Positions 62,911 to 64,000 of a DNA stretch of 64,000 bases are shown one piece after another (position 1 is the stretch's first letter; each line of letters starts with the position of its first letter). Position numbers and translations under genes: made by a program. Source of the DNA: Oxalobacteraceae bacterium. GTDB taxonomy: Bacteria > Pseudomonadota > Gammaproteobacteria > Burkholderiales > Burkholderiaceae_D. Where the stretch lies: contig JABTBR010000003.1 of NCBI GenBank assembly GCA_013284265.1, positions 124,001 through 188,000 of the forward strand, in the 5' to 3' direction. Under the pieces are notes generated by a model that saw only the letters and a list, made by a program, of their open reading frames with translations, did not search any database and was not told the origin of the DNA.

Positions 62911-64000
62911 TTAACCGCCTCTACGCATCATGTCGAAGAACTCACCATTGTTCTTGGTGGCCTTCATCTTGTCCAGAATGAACTCCATCGCCTCGATCTC
63001 GTCCATCGAGTACAGCAATTTGCGCAGGATCCAGATTTTTTGCAGCTGGTCGGGCTTGATCAGCAGTTCTTCGCGGCGGGTTCCCGATTTGTTCAGGTTG
63101 ATCGCCGGGTAGACGCGCTTCTCGGCCAGGCGGCGCTCCAGGTGCACCTCCATATTGCCGGTACCCTTGAATTCTTCGTAGATCACATCATCCATGCGCG
63201 AACCGGTTTCGATCAGGGCGGTGGCGATGATGGTCAGCGAGCCGCCTTCTTCGATGTTACGGGCGGCGCCGAAGAAGCGCTTCGGACGCTGCAGCGCGTT
63301 GGCATCGACACCACCGGTCAATACCTTGCCGGAGGCAGGGATCACGGTGTTGTAGGCACGGGCCAGACGGGTGATCGAGTCGAGCAGGATGACCACGTCT
63401 TTTTTCATTTCGACCAGGCGCTTGGCTTTTTCCAGCACCATCTCGGCGACCTGCACGTGGCGGGTGGCCGGTTCGTCGAAGGTCGAGGCGACCACTTCGC
63501 CGCGCACGGAGCGCTGCATCTCGGTCACTTCCTCTGGACGTTCGTCGATCAGCAGCACGATCAGGGTGACGTCCGGGTGGTTGGCGGTGATAGCGTGCGC
63601 GATGTGCTGCAGCATCACCGATTTACCGGATTTTGGCGAAGCCACCAGCAGGCCGCGCTGGCCCTTGCCGATCGGCGAAATCAGGTCGACGATACGGCCG
63701 GTGATGTTTTCCTGGCCGTTCATTTCACGTTCCAGGCGCAGCGGCTCGTTCGGGTGCAGCGGCGTCAGGTTCTCAAACAGGATGCGGTGTTTCGAGGCTT
63801 CCGGCGATTCGCCGTTGACCTTGTCTACCTTGACCAGGGCGAAATAGCGCTCGCCGTCTTTTGGCGTGCGTACTTCACCTTCGATCGAATCGCCGGTGTG
63901 CAGGTTGAAACGGCGGATCTGCGACGGCGAGATGTAGATGTCGTCGGTCGATGCCATATAGCTGGCGTCGGGCGAGCGCAGGAAGCCGAAGCCGTCCGGC
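62911..64000 (-). CDS. rho: Transcription termination factor Rho (5' end missing)
   Basis: The frame stays open to the window end (the last codons read [24 protein letters not shown], the Rho RNA-binding domain), so the ATG at 63957 is internal. Visible features are the S1-like primary site, Walker A ([12 protein letters not shown]), Walker B ([16 protein letters not shown]), the Q-loop/R-loop ([20 protein letters not shown]) and the C-terminal [20 protein letters not shown]. Rho is the hexameric helicase of factor-dependent termination. About 14 codons plus the unseen N terminus (usually 50-60 residues) lie outside. Confidence 0.97.
   Translation of the reverse strand, partial: PDGFGFLRSPDASYMASTDDIYISPSQIRRFNLHTGDSIEGEVRTPKDGERYFALVKVDKVNGESPEASKHRILFENLTPLHPNEPLRLEREMNGQENITGRIVDLISPIGKGQRGLLVASPKSGKSVMLQHIAHAITANHPDVTLIVLLIDERPEEVTEMQRSVRGEVVASTFDEPATRHVQVAEMVLEKAKRLVEMKKDVVILLDSITRLARAYNTVIPASGKVLTGGVDANALQRPKRFFGAARNIEEGGSLTIIATALIETGSRMDDVIYEEFKGTGNMEVHLERRLAEKRVYPAINLNKSGTRREELLIKPDQLQKIWILRKLLYSMDEIEAMEFILDKMKATKNNGEFFDMMRRGG

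Overview
The window looks like chromosomal DNA of a high-GC betaproteobacterium, most likely Oxalobacteraceae (Massilia, Duganella or Janthinobacterium type). This rests on high GC with strong GC3 bias, type B L31 next to rho, malic enzyme MaeB, PEP-CTERM proteins, many hybrid histidine kinases, and a GDP-mannose to GDP-rhamnose type sugar cluster. The assignment is inferred from gene content, not from a marker gene.

Layout. 1-3270: an HD-GYP response regulator (cut by the window start) and a hybrid kinase. 3459-7911: housekeeping genes (a hemerythrin-PdxH fusion, tcdA, thpR, an FKBP isomerase, cysK). 8098-13031: a TonB receptor divergent from an orphan solute-binding protein, then a His-rich CDF exporter with an ArsR repressor and a recognisable TGAA-N6-TTCA operator. 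13050-14981: an orphan pair resembling IncP TraL and TraM, then pncC/cinA. 15265-20479: a translationally coupled operon of YfiR, a kinase with a YfiN-like sensor, and a REC-PAS-GGDEF-EAL-REC protein. 20666-24239: thiL and maeB. 24513-28858: gmd, rmd and two GT4 glycosyltransferases, resembling the P. aeruginosa common-polysaccharide set. 29208-33601: an MHYT hybrid kinase coupled to an HD-GYP regulator. 33812-37671: a PEP-CTERM protein, an exported protein and an APC permease.

37829-42250: tRNA-Leu(CAA) followed by an AT-richer islet holding an unknown ORF, an XRE/ImmA pair with its own operator, a PEP-CTERM pseudogene, and a DUF4325 (STAS-like) gene with a small membrane protein. No integrase was found. 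42371-47046: a kinase and a chemotaxis receptor that share the same periplasmic sensor, then a methyltransferase. 47488-56433: an FtsH-like AAA protease, a soluble kinase, a GGDEF-EAL protein, a kinase-REC protein, a small unknown protein and a double-domain KaiC-like ATPase. 56657-64000: a second TonB receptor, a small exported protein, a second orphan solute-binding protein, a GT39-like membrane glycosyltransferase, rpmE2 and rho (cut by the window end).

Two themes stand out. First, signalling density is high: two HD-GYP, two GGDEF-EAL, YfiR, KaiC-like and seven histidine kinases. Second, a 70-105 bp imperfect palindromic intergenic element occurs nine times. Seven of the nine copies lie exactly between convergent genes, which suggests a terminator or REP/BIME-like role.
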